Below are positions 33,515 through 42,731 of a DNA stretch of 64,000 bases, piece by piece. The notes beneath the pieces were generated by a model. That model was not told where the DNA came from, did not search any database, and was given only the letters and a program-made list of their open reading frames with translations. Where the stretch lies: positions 1 to 64,000 of the forward strand of contig NZ_LATZ01000129.1 of NCBI RefSeq assembly GCF_000981385.1, given 5' to 3'. Positions within the stretch are counted from its first letter, which is position 1. Every line of letters begins with the position of its first letter. The translations under genes were made by a program, and so were the position numbers. This stretch comes from Bacillus sp. SA1-12 (GTDB lineage: Bacteria > Bacillota > Bacilli > Bacillales > Bacillaceae).

Positions 33515-34246
33515 ATGAAAACAAAAATGGATGTTTTGTTAACAAAGGAAGATATGGTAAACGAAGAAATTGTCCCTGAATGGGTACTGAAAGAGTATAA
33601 AACATTCAATGAAACGGTGACAGACCCTACCTTTCCTTGTTATTTTGGGATGAGTGCCGAGAAAAAGGGAGAACTTCGTTATTCTTATATTACACAGGAT
33701 GATTGGTCACATTTGCCTGCTACTATTAATCGTTTTATCAAGCTGTTTGAATCACCAAAGCTTGTCCGTCACGGTTTGTTTCTTTTTGTGGAGCCTGAAA
33801 AAGAAGAGAAATCAATTCCCTATTATCGAAACTATTTTTGGAGAATTCTTCAATATTTACATGAAAATGATGATAAACCGTGGCCAAAGGATATTCCTTA
33901 CGATCCTGATCATCATCTCTGGGCATTTTCATTTGCGAATGAGCCGTTTTTTGTGTTTGGAAATGCACCTGCATATAAACAACGGAAGACTAGAAATCTA
34001 GGGAACAGTCTTGTATTAGGGTTTCAGCCGCGCCGTATCTTTGAAGGATTAGAGGGAACCTCAAAAGGAGGGGCGATGTCCAGAGAAAAGGTTAGGGAAC
34101 GTGTGGAAAAATGGGACCAGCTTCCGAAACATCCAAATATCAGCCATTATGGTGATCCTGAACATCGAGAATGGAAACAGTACTTTATTGGTGATGACGC
34201 AAAGCTGATGAAAGGAAAATGTCCGTTTCATGATCTTGTTAAATAG
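33515..34246 (+). CDS. YqcI/YcgG-family protein
   Basis: A 243-residue cytoplasmic protein of the YqcI/YcgG family, whose biochemical role is unknown. Recognisable family parts are FPCYFGMSAEKKGELRYSYI near residue 40, WRILQYLHENDDKPWP, DPDHHLWAFSFANEPFFVFGNAPAY and a C-terminal CPFHDL. ATGAGGTG precedes the ATG by 9 bases. The protein has no signal or membrane segment. It is a single-gene unit between hairpins, downstream of the stress gene but with its own spacing. Confidence 0.8.
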   Translation: MKTKMDVLLTKEDMVNEEIVPEWVLKEYKTFNETVTDPTFPCYFGMSAEKKGELRYSYITQDDWSHLPATINRFIKLFESPKLVRHGLFLFVEPEKEEKSIPYYRNYFWRILQYLHENDDKPWPKDIPYDPDHHLWAFSFANEPFFVFGNAPAYKQRKTRNLGNSLVLGFQPRRIFEGLEGTSKGGAMSREKVRERVEKWDQLPKHPNISHYGDPEHREWKQYFIGDDAKLMKGKCPFHDLVK

Positions 34247-34271
34247 GTTTAAACAAAATCATAAAGCAAAG

Positions 34272-34320
34272 AATAGGCGGCCTTCTTTTCTGCAATGAAA
34301 GGAAGGCCGCTATTTCTTTT
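34272..34320. terminator. Strong terminator after the YqcI/YcgG gene
   Basis: GCGGCCTTCTTTT pairs with AAAGGAAGGCCGC around a seven-base loop, flanked by AATAG and TATTT and then CTTTT. Confidence 0.8.
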
Positions 34321-34469
34321 GGTTATAAACATTGTCTGGCTTTTTCCTGCTTTTTCGAAAATGATAAAAAATTTTTAATCAGTGTTCAAGGTGCTAGCGC
34401 TTTTGTTCATAGGAGTTTTGGTGTATAGCTTAACTTCTTTTACTAGAGTTGTCCTTTAAAGCTTTCTAA

Positions 34470-35183
34470 CGTACTTTTCATTGTGTTGAAAGCAACAAAG
34501 GCTTAGTAGTTGCTACCGTTTATCGAGTGTTGTTTGTATATTATAACCAAATAAGTCAATTGAAAGTATTGGAAGTTCCCTATGAAAAATTAGAATATAT
34601 TCACGTAAAACAGCTGAATCATTATGTAGATATGGAAATATTCTTTTCAGGAACGAAAATAGAGATCACTGAACTTCCTCCAGATGATGCAGACAATATT
34701 AAGGATGTGGTGAACAGTCAAATAGGCTTCAATCATACATCCAATAAATCAGGGAAACCAAAGACAAAGAGATTTGGGTTCCTTCGATTTTTGTTATTCA
34801 TTGGTATTGCTGTTCTAACAGGTTATTTAGCTGGACCCAAATTTTATGTTGAAGAGGTATATGATGAGGTAATCGTTAATGCGGTTACGAAAGAAGAAGC
34901 GGAAGAAAAATATCAATTAGTATTTACGGATATGATATTGGAAAAGGATGATTACGGCGGTGCCATTGTTAAAGGTACGCTCACCAATCATTCAGATCTT
35001 GAATATCGTTATGTTTCGATAGATATACAATATTACAATGAGGACGGCACAATTGTCGAAAGTAAAATTGAATCGGTTTTTGACTTAAAGCCGGGACAAG
35101 CATGGGGTTTTGAATTTACGTCTTATAGCGAGTATACAGAGAAGTTCGACATTGTCGGTGTACTTGTTGAGGAAATTAAGTAA
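34470..35183 (+). pseudogene. Membrane protein with partial bacterial PH-like domain and FxLYD-like domain, 5' end decayed
   Basis: The open frame runs from 34470, just after a stop at 34467-34469, to 35183. From 34470 it already reads a PH-like domain (NKGLVVATVYRVLFVYYN, then YEKLEYIHV) with no ATG and no ribosome site. Then come a Lys-rich linker, one membrane helix (FLRFLLFIGIAVLTGYLAG, near 34790-34850) and a C-terminal FxLYD-like beta domain (GAIVKGTLTNHSDLEYRYVSIDIQYYNEDG). GTG 34527 would cut into the PH domain. Upstream codons before the stop also look domain-like, so the front of the gene has probably been lost or mutated. Function unknown. Confidence 0.6.
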
Positions 35184-35186
35184 TGT

Positions 35187-35221
35187 AAGCCTTGGTAACC
35201 ATAGCGTTATCAAGGTTTTTT
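35187..35221 (+). terminator. Terminator after the FxLYD-domain gene
   Basis: AAGCCTTGGTAAC pairs with GTTATCAAGGTTTT around a six-base loop with a T run. Confidence 0.75.
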
Positions 35222-35451
35222 GAATCACTCTATTATCTTTTAATCTTCCATTTATTTTTTCTTCCTGAACTCTGCTGCATTTATTCATTTTTTCAACTCT
35301 GTTGACCAATCACAATTGGAGATGGACGGGGCTGCAATTATCAGTAGAAATGTGGGATAAAAAACACTAGATACAGTAAACATATTGTTATTAGAGTTTT
35401 TTATTTGGACATAGTCAAAAACGGATAACTTTATAATTAAAAATAAATATT

Positions 35452-35504
35452 AGTTACTTGACGGAAATTAATTATAAAAGTATAATTACTTACATAAAGT
35501 AACT
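35452..35504 (+). promoter_or_regulatory. Double inverted-repeat operator over the promoter
   Basis: AGTTACTT (35452-35459) overlaps the -35 box and is the complement of AAGTAACT (35497-35504). A tighter palindrome TTACTT-acata-AAGTAA (35486-35502) covers the start region. This is the style of HxlR/DUF24 redox-sensing repressors such as YodB and CatR, which control oxidoreductase genes. No such regulator is encoded in the window. Confidence 0.6.
35458..35486 (+). promoter_or_regulatory. Sigma-A promoter of the monooxygenase/reductase operon
   Basis: TTGACG (35458-35463), exactly 17 bases, then TATAAT (35481-35486). Confidence 0.8.
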
Positions 35505-35599
35505 AACTTCTGATTATCAATCGACTGTATATGAAAACTGGCCAAATTAGACCAAATTGAGCAGATATCATGTACTCGAAAAGAGAGGTAATTGCAGCT

Positions 35600-36661
35600 A
35601 TGCTAGAGCAGAATTCCGGGATTGAAATTGGCCTCTATACCCTAGGTGATATTGGGCCGGATCCTCATACAGGCAGCACAATTAGTGCTGGGCAAAGGTT
35701 AAAGGAGATTATCGAAGCAGCAAAACTTGCTGATGAGTCTGGATTGGATATTTTCGGGGTAGGTGAGCATCATCGATTAGATTATGCCATATCAACTCCC
35801 CCAGTCGTCTTGGCCGCCATTGCCCAAAACACAAAAAGAATAAAATTGACAAGCGCAACAACTGTATTAAGCACAATTGATCCTGTTCGTCTTTTTGAAG
35901 ATTTTGCAACATTAGATTTACTTTCGGATGGACGTGCGGAAATCATTGCAGGCCGTGGTGCATTTGTTGAATCCTTTCCTCTTTTTGGCTATAGCACTGA
36001 TGACTACGATGCCCTGTTTTCTGAGAATATTGAGTTGTTTTTAAAGTTAAATGAAAACGAAAGAATGTCATCCTGGAATGGTCACTTCCGCTCACCATTA
36101 AAAGATGCCGAAATTGCCCCCAGACCTTTACAGAAGCAGCTGCCAATATGGGTTGGTGTCGGCGGCTCCCCGGAAAGTGCAGCCCGGGCTGGCAGGCTTG
36201 GTGTCGGAATGGCCGTTGCGATTCTTAGCGGTGATCCTGCTAGATTTAAGCCATTGGTAGATTTATACCGTCAAACGGGTATTGAAGCTGGGCATGCGTC
36301 TGAAAACCTCAAAGTTGGGGTTACAGGACATGGGTATATTGCAAAAACAACCAAGCAAGCTAAAGATGAATTCTATCCGTACTATTCAAACTACTGGTCC
36401 TACGTGAACCTTCAACGCGGGATGACAAGCCTGATGTCACGAGCAGAATTTGAACAGCTGACAGAAGCAGATACGGCTTTGTTCGTAGGCAGCCCGGAGC
36501 AGATTATTGAAAAAATTCTGCGCCAGCATGAACTGTTTGGACATCAGCGTTTTATGGCTCAGATCGATATTGGCGGAATCCCGTTTAAGAAAATAGCTGA
36601 AGGCATTGAACTACTAGCAACAGAAGTAGCTCCAATTGTTCGTAGAGAGACAAGAAAGTAA
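35600..36661 (+). CDS. Luciferase-like flavin-dependent monooxygenase
   Basis: A 353-residue LLM-class oxidoreductase using reduced FMN. The (beta/alpha)8 pattern is clear: EIGLYTLGDIGPDP, FGVGEHHRLDYAISTPPVVLAAIA, TSATTVLSTIDPVRLFEDFATLD, GRAEIIAGRGAFVESFPLFG and PIWVGVGGSPESAARAGR. ATG 35600 follows AGAGAGG by 12 bases; ATG 35570 lacks a good site. It is followed 85 bases later by an FMN reductase that would supply reduced flavin, so the two form a natural two-component oxygenase. The redox-type operator suggests induction by quinones, aldehydes or similar stress (inference). Confidence 0.88.
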   Translation: MLEQNSGIEIGLYTLGDIGPDPHTGSTISAGQRLKEIIEAAKLADESGLDIFGVGEHHRLDYAISTPPVVLAAIAQNTKRIKLTSATTVLSTIDPVRLFEDFATLDLLSDGRAEIIAGRGAFVESFPLFGYSTDDYDALFSENIELFLKLNENERMSSWNGHFRSPLKDAEIAPRPLQKQLPIWVGVGGSPESAARAGRLGVGMAVAILSGDPARFKPLVDLYRQTGIEAGHASENLKVGVTGHGYIAKTTKQAKDEFYPYYSNYWSYVNLQRGMTSLMSRAEFEQLTEADTALFVGSPEQIIEKILRQHELFGHQRFMAQIDIGGIPFKKIAEGIELLATEVAPIVRRETRK

Positions 36662-36746
36662 GTTGGGTTTGAAACATAGGATAGGTGGTGTAGGTATGGG
36701 TTTTTTTACTAAACTATTTGGACATTCAACCAAGGAGGAAGAAACA

Positions 36747-37295
36747 ATGGCAAATGAAAAATTAACAATTGGAATTATTTTAGGAAGCACACGTCAAGGT
36801 CGCGTAAGTCCCCAAGTAGGAGAATGGGTCAAGAGCATTGCTGACAAGCGTGGGGATGCAAACTATGAAATCGTTGATATTGCCGATTTTAACTTGCCGT
36901 TTTTAGGAACAACCGATGGAACAGAACCAGGAATTGCAGCGTGGAACGAAAAACTTTCCAACTTGGATGGATTCGTATTCATCGTGCAAGAGTACAATCA
37001 CAGCATTACAGGAGCATTAAAAAATGCCTTGGATTTTGCCCGTGATGCATGGAACAACAAAGCTGCTGGTATCGTCAGCTACGGTTCAACAGGCGGAGCA
37101 CGTGCAGCCGAGCATCTACGCGGTATTTGCGGTGAATTAAAAATTGCTGATGTTCGTACACATCCAACTCTATCCTTATTTACAGACTTTGAAAATGGCT
37201 CAGAATTTAAGCCGCAAGAATTACATCTTACGAATGTCAACGCCATGCTTGAAGAAGTAGTTGCGTGGAGCGGAGCGTTAAAACCTTTAAGATAA
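36747..37295 (+). CDS. NAD(P)H-dependent FMN reductase
   Basis: A 182-residue flavodoxin-like reductase. The phosphate-binding loop GSTRQGRVSPQVGEWV lies near the start, then PFLGTTDGTEPG, FVIVQEYNHSITGALKNALDFARDAW and SYGSTGGARAAEHLRG, all typical of the family. ATG 36747 follows AAGGAGG by 7 bases. An in-frame ATG at 36696 (MGFFTKLFGHSTKEEE) with AGGTGG upstream could add a short leader, so two starts are possible. It probably feeds reduced FMN to the preceding monooxygenase and may act alone as a quinone or azo reductase. Confidence 0.88.
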   Translation: MANEKLTIGIILGSTRQGRVSPQVGEWVKSIADKRGDANYEIVDIADFNLPFLGTTDGTEPGIAAWNEKLSNLDGFVFIVQEYNHSITGALKNALDFARDAWNNKAAGIVSYGSTGGARAAEHLRGICGELKIADVRTHPTLSLFTDFENGSEFKPQELHLTNVNAMLEEVVAWSGALKPLR

Positions 37296-37349
37296 AGAAC
37301 TATGAGAGAATGAATAGACAGTTAAACGGTTTTTATTAAGATAGATTAT

Positions 37350-37385
37350 TACACTTTGATTCTAATGAATCAGAGTGTTTTTTTT
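37350..37385. terminator. Terminator after the FMN reductase gene
   Basis: ACACTTTGATTC pairs with GAATCAGAGTGT around four bases and is followed by eight Ts. Confidence 0.85.
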
Positions 37386-37545
37386 ATTGTTGATCGGGGT
37401 GGTGTAAGTAGCCATATGGTCCTGAAGTGCTTACGGATCACCTACTAAAAGACGAGTTTCCATTACTAGATGAACGACTGTCTAATGTTCCTTGATAGCT
37501 CTAAAGGTAGTTTATTAGAATGACACTCGTTAGTCTGACAATTGA

Positions 37546-37593
37546 TTGACAAGAATTTTTATCCATTATATAGTATGGTTGCAACCGGTTTCA
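37546..37593 (+). promoter_or_regulatory. Promoter and auto-operator of the LacI-family gene
   Basis: TTGACA (37546-37551), 17 bases, TATAGT (37569-37574) form a near-ideal sigma-A promoter. TGCAACCGGTTTCA (37580-37593), a palindrome at 12 of 14 positions with core AACCGGTT, begins six bases after the -10 box. That position fits repression of its own gene. Confidence 0.8.
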
Positions 37594-37611
37594 CAGGGGG
37601 ATGTCAAAAAA

Positions 37612-38640
37612 GTGAAAAAAAATATTACGATTTATGATATTGCCAAAGAAGTAAATGTTTCTCCAACAACAGTTTCAAGAGTCTTAACGGGGAATCCAGT
37701 AGTAAAAGAAAGTACAAGACAAAAGGTTCTCGAAAAAATGAAAGAGTTAGACTTTTCACCGAATGAGGCTGCAAGACGGTTAATGAAACCACAGAAGTCT
37801 CTTATAGGATTTATTTTACCAGAGATAACCAATCCTTTCTTTTCACAAGTTTATATTGAAGTTGAAAGAAAAGCACTGGAAAAGGGGTATACGATTCTAC
37901 TCCGAAACTCGATGAATAATAGTGAAATGGAATCAATTCATTTACGAGAGTTTACCGAACGAAGAGCAGCTTGCATTGTCTTCATGGGAGGAAGAATAAA
38001 TAAATCCGTTCCTGATGCAAATGAAGTAAAAGAAATGCAAGAAGTTATGAATAGAGTACCAGTCATTATGGTCAATGGCAAAATGAAGGGGGTAAAATCC
38101 TTTAATATTAGAACAAATGAAGAAGAAGGAATTCGATCAATAGTGAGCCATTTGGTTTCATTAGGACATTCCAAAATAGCGTTAATAGGTGGCAAAAAAG
38201 GAATATCTTCTGCAGATACTAAACTCTTAAGTTTCAAACGAATACTGAAAGAATTTCAGTTGGAATTCCATTCAGAGTGGCAAATATTCTCTGAATTTTC
38301 AGTAGAATCCGGAAGAGAAGCAATGAAAAAATTGTTAAAGAAAGAATCACTCCCCACGGCTATCATCGGGATAAATGATTTGGTGATTTATGGTGCACTT
38401 AAAGAGTGCAGGTATCAGAAAATACCAATAGAAAGATTTTCTTTTGCAGGCTTCGATGATATTTATCCTTCAGATATTGTTTATCCTAGTTTAACAACTG
38501 TTAATCATAATTATGAAGTGTTAGTTAATGAAATAATGAAGGGCATTGATACGATAGTGGATGGAAAAACGAATAAAAAGGGCAAAATGGTCGATACAAA
38601 ACTTATCATACGAGAGTCGTCGAAGGAATGTAAGGAGTAG
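37612..38640 (+). CDS. LacI-family transcriptional regulator of the uronate locus
   Basis: A 342-residue repressor. The helix-turn-helix with hinge is at the start (ITIYDIAKEVNVSPTTVSRVLTG, SPNEAARRLM), followed by a periplasmic-binding-protein-like sensor (LIGFILPEITNPFFSQVY, IRSIVSHLVSLGHSKIALIGG, PTAIIGINDL, SFAGFDDI). GTG 37612 is chosen as start: the longer reading begins inside the promoter -35 box. GGGGG lies 11 bases upstream. It precedes the lyase and GH88 genes and probably controls them, though no second copy of its operator was found before them. Confidence 0.9.
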   Translation: MKKNITIYDIAKEVNVSPTTVSRVLTGNPVVKESTRQKVLEKMKELDFSPNEAARRLMKPQKSLIGFILPEITNPFFSQVYIEVERKALEKGYTILLRNSMNNSEMESIHLREFTERRAACIVFMGGRINKSVPDANEVKEMQEVMNRVPVIMVNGKMKGVKSFNIRTNEEEGIRSIVSHLVSLGHSKIALIGGKKGISSADTKLLSFKRILKEFQLEFHSEWQIFSEFSVESGREAMKKLLKKESLPTAIIGINDLVIYGALKECRYQKIPIERFSFAGFDDIYPSDIVYPSLTTVNHNYEVLVNEIMKGIDTIVDGKTNKKGKMVDTKLIIRESSKECKE

Positions 38641-38780
38641 AATGTCAATCTCTTAAACTGCTTTATTCTTTCGGCTTTTTTTATCGAAATATTTCCCTGT
38701 TGCTTTAAATACTTTGATGTAACTAGTAGCAATATTTAGAGTATAAGTGATGCAAAATTTAAGAATGAGGTGTGTACATC

Positions 38781-40610
38781 TTGTATATGAATGGTGAACA
38801 AATAAGAAATATTATTGACAATAGGAAGAATTCACTTTTGTTTTCTAGCCAAGAAGAACAAGACATTTGGTTTGAATCGATAAAGAAAAGGACTTCATAT
38901 CAATCATTGCTTGAAGAAATTAGGTACGAGGCGGAAAGGCTTCTCAATGAGCCTTCTCAAGAATTAACGTTTTCCAATTTTACTATATTCAGAGATACGG
39001 GATCACGCCTTGAATATGAAAAGGTTTATTTTGCAAAAAGAAGACGGCTCAACACATTTGCGATTATGGCTTTGTTACAGCCAGAGCACTCAATGTACAG
39101 GGAAGAACTTCAAAATACGATTTGGTCCATATGTAATGAATACACTTGGTGTTTACCTGCTCATTTAAAAAATAGTTCTGAGATGGCGGAGGAACGTAAT
39201 GAATCGTTTCTTAAAGCTTTACAGCAGCCTAACTATTCGATTGACCTATTTGCTGCTGAAACAGCGTTTACACTTAGTGAGATTTTAAAGCTGACAATGA
39301 ATCTGCTTGACCCATTGCTAAAGAAACGAATTGAGGAGGAGGTGTACCGGAGGGTTTTCTTGCCATTTTATCATCAGCCTAAATTCGGATGGGAAACATC
39401 AACACATAACTGGGCTTCCGTATGTGCAGGTTCCATTGGTTCAGCTGCGTTACATTTAATCGAAGATAAAGAAATGCTTTCAGCTATTTTAGAACGTGTT
39501 TTGAGCAGTATGGACTATTATTTAAAAGGATTTAACGATGATGGTGCTTGTATGGAAGGGTATGGTTATTGGCAATATGGCTTTGGATATTATGTGTATT
39601 TTGCGGATTTACTAAAGAAAAAAACAGCTGGAGAAATAGATTTATTTCATTCAGAAAAAGTTCATCAAATCGCTCTTTTCCAGCAAAAATGCTTCCTTTA
39701 TAAAAACCAAGTTGTAAACTTTTCGGATTCTGTTCAACATTCGACGATCTTTTTAGGTCTTAGCCATTATTTAAAAAAGATCTTTCCGGACGTTGAAGCC
39801 CCTGAAGCAGAACTTCGAGCTTCCTATACAGAAGATCATTGCAGCAGGTGGGCGCCAGCATGGAGAAATTTACTCTGGTTTGATGAACATGAAGATGGCG
39901 TGCCATGGCAAAATAATACGTATTATCTTAAAGAATCAGGGTGGTTTATTTCAAGAAGTGCACATGCTGTTTTTGCCTGTAAAGGCGGCCATAATGATGA
40001 ACCTCACAATCATAATGATATCGGCCATTTTATCTTGCAAGCTTATGGTGAAACATTTATAAGAGACTTAGGCAGTGGATTGTATAGCGCGGCTTACTTT
40101 AGTGATGAGCGTTATACAATCTTATGTAATGGCTCACAAGGGCATTCTGTCCCAATCATCAATAATCAATTTCAAGCAGAGGGAGCATCTCATTTTGCGA
40201 CTGAAAAGGATGTCTCAATAACGGATGATAAAGATATCTTCGAAATCGAAATGGCCAACGCATATGCTGTTAAATCATTACAAAAGTTACAAAGGAAATT
40301 TTCATGGAAAAAGGGTACTAAACCTGAACTGATTTTGCGAGACACGTACCTATTCTCTGAACAGCCCAATTCAATTGTTGAACGATTTATTACTCCTCTC
40401 CTTCAAATTACGGAAGATCATGAAGGCATCATTTTTAATGGGACTCAAAGAGTAAAAGTAAAATATAATCCTAATCAATTGGAGTTAACGATAAGAGAAA
40501 ATGAATTTCTTAACCATTTTGGTCAAAAAGAAGATATATTAATGTTGGATTTTTCTGTAAAGGAACCAATTGAATCTGTTCAAGTAGAAATTGTCTTTCA
40601 GCTTCTCTAA
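38781..40610 (+). CDS. Heparinase II/III-family polysaccharide lyase-like protein
   Basis: A 609-residue protein without signal peptide. An N-terminal alpha/alpha-toroid region (about 60-350, with THNWASVCAGSIGSAALHL and CMEGYGYWQYGFGYYVYF) is followed by the heparinase II/III beta-sandwich domain (about 385-600, with FACKGGHNDEPHNHNDIGHFIL and FIRDLGSGLY). The HNHND histidine is the usual catalytic-region residue. TTG 38781 fits the GAGGTG at 38767-38772; GTG 38772 overlaps that box. Such lyases cleave uronate-containing oligosaccharides by beta-elimination, and the intracellular location suggests an oligosaccharide lyase. GH88 downstream would process the product. Confidence 0.83.
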   Translation: MYMNGEQIRNIIDNRKNSLLFSSQEEQDIWFESIKKRTSYQSLLEEIRYEAERLLNEPSQELTFSNFTIFRDTGSRLEYEKVYFAKRRRLNTFAIMALLQPEHSMYREELQNTIWSICNEYTWCLPAHLKNSSEMAEERNESFLKALQQPNYSIDLFAAETAFTLSEILKLTMNLLDPLLKKRIEEEVYRRVFLPFYHQPKFGWETSTHNWASVCAGSIGSAALHLIEDKEMLSAILERVLSSMDYYLKGFNDDGACMEGYGYWQYGFGYYVYFADLLKKKTAGEIDLFHSEKVHQIALFQQKCFLYKNQVVNFSDSVQHSTIFLGLSHYLKKIFPDVEAPEAELRASYTEDHCSRWAPAWRNLLWFDEHEDGVPWQNNTYYLKESGWFISRSAHAVFACKGGHNDEPHNHNDIGHFILQAYGETFIRDLGSGLYSAAYFSDERYTILCNGSQGHSVPIINNQFQAEGASHFATEKDVSITDDKDIFEIEMANAYAVKSLQKLQRKFSWKKGTKPELILRDTYLFSEQPNSIVERFITPLLQITEDHEGIIFNGTQRVKVKYNPNQLELTIRENEFLNHFGQKEDILMLDFSVKEPIESVQVEIVFQLL

Positions 40611-40836
40611 AGTTGAATAACTGAACAATTCATGATTTAGAAACAGATTATGGGGGTAAAGTAGAAGTAAGACTAGCAAAGAGCTAACTATTTATTAGTT
40701 CGTTACTAGTAAAAATATGATTAATAGTGGTAAAAAAAGTGCTAAAGGCAAAAATCCCAGTATGCTACTATGATTTTATCTTGTTTAAATAAACACCTAC
40801 CTAGCCGGCACTAAAAAATGAAAAGGGGATTGAGAG

Positions 40837-40995
40837 ATGTTGACTTATAAGAGTTATTTCCTTAAAGAAAAGGACAGGTTGAAGGTTGAAGAGATTATTT
40901 TTAGTTATTTACATGATATAAATGAAGAAGAAATTCTTAGAAAGGATGATCATGAATTATTAAATATATATAGAAAATACGTGAATAAATCCTGA
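40837..40995 (+). CDS. Small hypothetical protein, 52 residues
   Basis: An open frame starting MLTYKSYFLKEKDRLKVEEI and ending YRKYVNKS, charged and predicted helical, without membrane segment or cysteine. GGGGATTGAGAG lies upstream of the ATG. Codon use resembles the surrounding genes. No family is recognised. It stands alone in the gap between the lyase and GH88 genes. Confidence 0.5.
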   Translation: MLTYKSYFLKEKDRLKVEEIIFSYLHDINEEEILRKDDHELLNIYRKYVNKS

Positions 40996-41179
40996 TAGAT
41001 TAATGGTACTTTGGATAGGATACAGATTCTTAGTTAAGATATCCTAGTTTTGATGAGTATAAAAAATGAGAGCGATTTCAAATTTTGTTAGATTCTTTAT
41101 ATAGAATTTAAATGCATATCGTGTTAGTGAATGACATCGTGTTTGAGAAAAATTGCTTCTTTATCATAGTAATTAATAG

Positions 41180-41225
41180 TGGCGAGAAAGCTCCAATCAT
41201 TTTTTTGGGCTGCTCGCCTTTTTAT
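41180..41225 (+). terminator. Terminator between lyase and GH88 regions
   Basis: GGCGAG pairs with CTCGCC, extended inside by AGC/GCT and TCC/GGG, followed by TTTTTA. It stops transcription from the lyase side, so GH88 needs its own promoter. Confidence 0.6.
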
Positions 41226-41354
41226 ATTTTTCTACATTCAACTGCTTCTAATATAGTAAAAATAATGTCAAATAGATAAAAAAAATTCATACCCAGAAGG
41301 AATTACTCAATCTAATATAGTCAATAAAACATTCATATAAATGGAGTAGATAAA

Positions 41355-41495
41355 ATGGAGTCAACTGGTTGGACAGGAGGATTATTTCGAATCTGTGAAT
41401 GGATGACAAAACTTGCTTATGTAAATTTCCTTTAAATAGAGAAGGATTTTAGTGATTTTAAGCGAACGTTTGAAGACAGTACTCTTTATTGAATG
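41355..41495 (+). pseudogene. Remnant of a YesL-like DUF624 membrane protein gene
   Basis: The ATG at 41355 opens a 26-codon frame (MESTGWTGGLFRICEWMTK, then LAYVNFL) that ends at 41435. This is the characteristic beginning of DUF624/YesL proteins (GGxYRxxEWxxxLAxxN). In the bases after the stop a related piece follows in another frame (EKDFSDFKRTFE), resembling a later part of the family. The middle is deleted. YesL genes usually stand next to sugar ABC transporters and lyases, so the locus may once have held a transporter (inference). Confidence 0.6.
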
Positions 41496-41545
41496 TAACT
41501 GTAAGGGCTTTATTTTATGCTAATAAGGGAGAAAAAGGTGAGAAT

Positions 41546-42673
41546 ATGGTTACTAATTTAGAATGGGTTGAAGAAGCATGGTTAAAGGTTAACGCGAAGA
41601 TTGATCGAACGAGCAAAAAAATCGGTGCAAACTTTCCGCATGCAAGTGTAAATGGTACGTACCAATTAGAAGCGCCTTCTTGGTGGACAGCCGGATTTTG
41701 GCCAGGATTACTTTGGTTAGTCTATCGTGATTCAAAAGATGAGTCACTAAAAGAACTAGCAGAACACTGTGAAAAAAAATTGGATAACGTTATTACAGAT
41801 TATTATAGACTTGACCATGATATGGGTTTCATGTGGACGTTAACAAGTGTTGCAAGATATAAGCTTCTAGGAGAAGAAGATTCAAAAAGACGTGCTCTAT
41901 TAGTAGCCAATTTACTTATGGGGAGGTTCAATGTTTCAGGGAATTATATCCGTGCATGGAATCCATGGCATGAAGATGAAGATAATTCAGGCTGGGCAAT
42001 CATTGATTGTTTAATGAATTTACCGCTCTTATTCTGGGCAACAGAGGTTACTGGTGATCCAAGATTCAGTCATGTTGCCAAGAAGCATGGAGAGACAGTT
42101 TTGGAAAACTTTATCCGCAAAGATGGCTCTGTTCATCATATTATCAGGTTTGACCCAGTGAGTGGTGAAAGGGTTGAGGCCATTGGAGGGCAAGGCTTCG
42201 CACCTGAATCCGCATGGTCGAGAGGTGCATCATGGGCAGTTTATGGATTATCGCTTCTATATAAACATACAAAAGAGGAAAAATATCTGCAGGCGGCAAA
42301 AAGTGTTTCACATTTCTTTATTGCGAATTTACCAGAAGATCATGTACCTCATTGGGACTTTAGAGTTCCAGAAGGAGTAACAAAATACCGTGATTCCTCT
42401 GCAGGAGCAATCGCAGCATGTGGATTCCTCCTTCTTTCTAAACAAGTAGACCCAACAGAAGCTGACATTTACGAAAATGCGGGTGTTAAGATACTGAAAT
42501 CACTATACGAAAACTATGGTGATTGGGAAAACCCTAATCAGGATGGCTTGATTCTTAGCGGGACTAGTCACTATCCAGAAGGAAAAAACCTGGATGTACC
42601 ATTAATTTATGGTGACTACTATTTTGTAGAAGGACTTTCTATTTTAAAAGGTCATAGAGAATTATTTTGGTAA
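41546..42673 (+). CDS. GH88 unsaturated glucuronyl hydrolase
   Basis: A 375-residue cytoplasmic enzyme of the alpha6/alpha6-barrel type. It hydrates and removes the 4,5-unsaturated uronate left at the non-reducing end by lyases. The two key aspartates are visible as Asp92 in DHDMGFMW and Asp154 in AIIDCLMNL; their spacing of 62 is close to Asp88/Asp149 of the Bacillus sp. GL1 enzyme. ESAWSRGASWAVYGLSLL is also typical. ATG 41546 follows AAAGGTGAG; the longer frame from 41489 overlaps the DUF624 remnant. It acts after the heparinase-type lyase of the same locus. Confidence 0.92.
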   Translation: MVTNLEWVEEAWLKVNAKIDRTSKKIGANFPHASVNGTYQLEAPSWWTAGFWPGLLWLVYRDSKDESLKELAEHCEKKLDNVITDYYRLDHDMGFMWTLTSVARYKLLGEEDSKRRALLVANLLMGRFNVSGNYIRAWNPWHEDEDNSGWAIIDCLMNLPLLFWATEVTGDPRFSHVAKKHGETVLENFIRKDGSVHHIIRFDPVSGERVEAIGGQGFAPESAWSRGASWAVYGLSLLYKHTKEEKYLQAAKSVSHFFIANLPEDHVPHWDFRVPEGVTKYRDSSAGAIAACGFLLLSKQVDPTEADIYENAGVKILKSLYENYGDWENPNQDGLILSGTSHYPEGKNLDVPLIYGDYYFVEGLSILKGHRELFW

Positions 42674-42731
42674 TGTAAGTGAAACAAAGAATGGCAAATA
42701 TTCAGTGACGAAAAGGAGTGAAACGATCCAG

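Noticed and set aside
36636..36746. Extended N-terminus of the FMN reductase from 36636
   Set aside because: It overlaps the monooxygenase gene; AAGGAGG before ATG 36747 decides the start, although ATG 36696 remains possible.
37546..37611. Longer N-terminus for the LacI-type regulator starting at 37546
   Set aside because: It would begin inside the -35 hexamer of a clear promoter; GTG 37612 fits family length.
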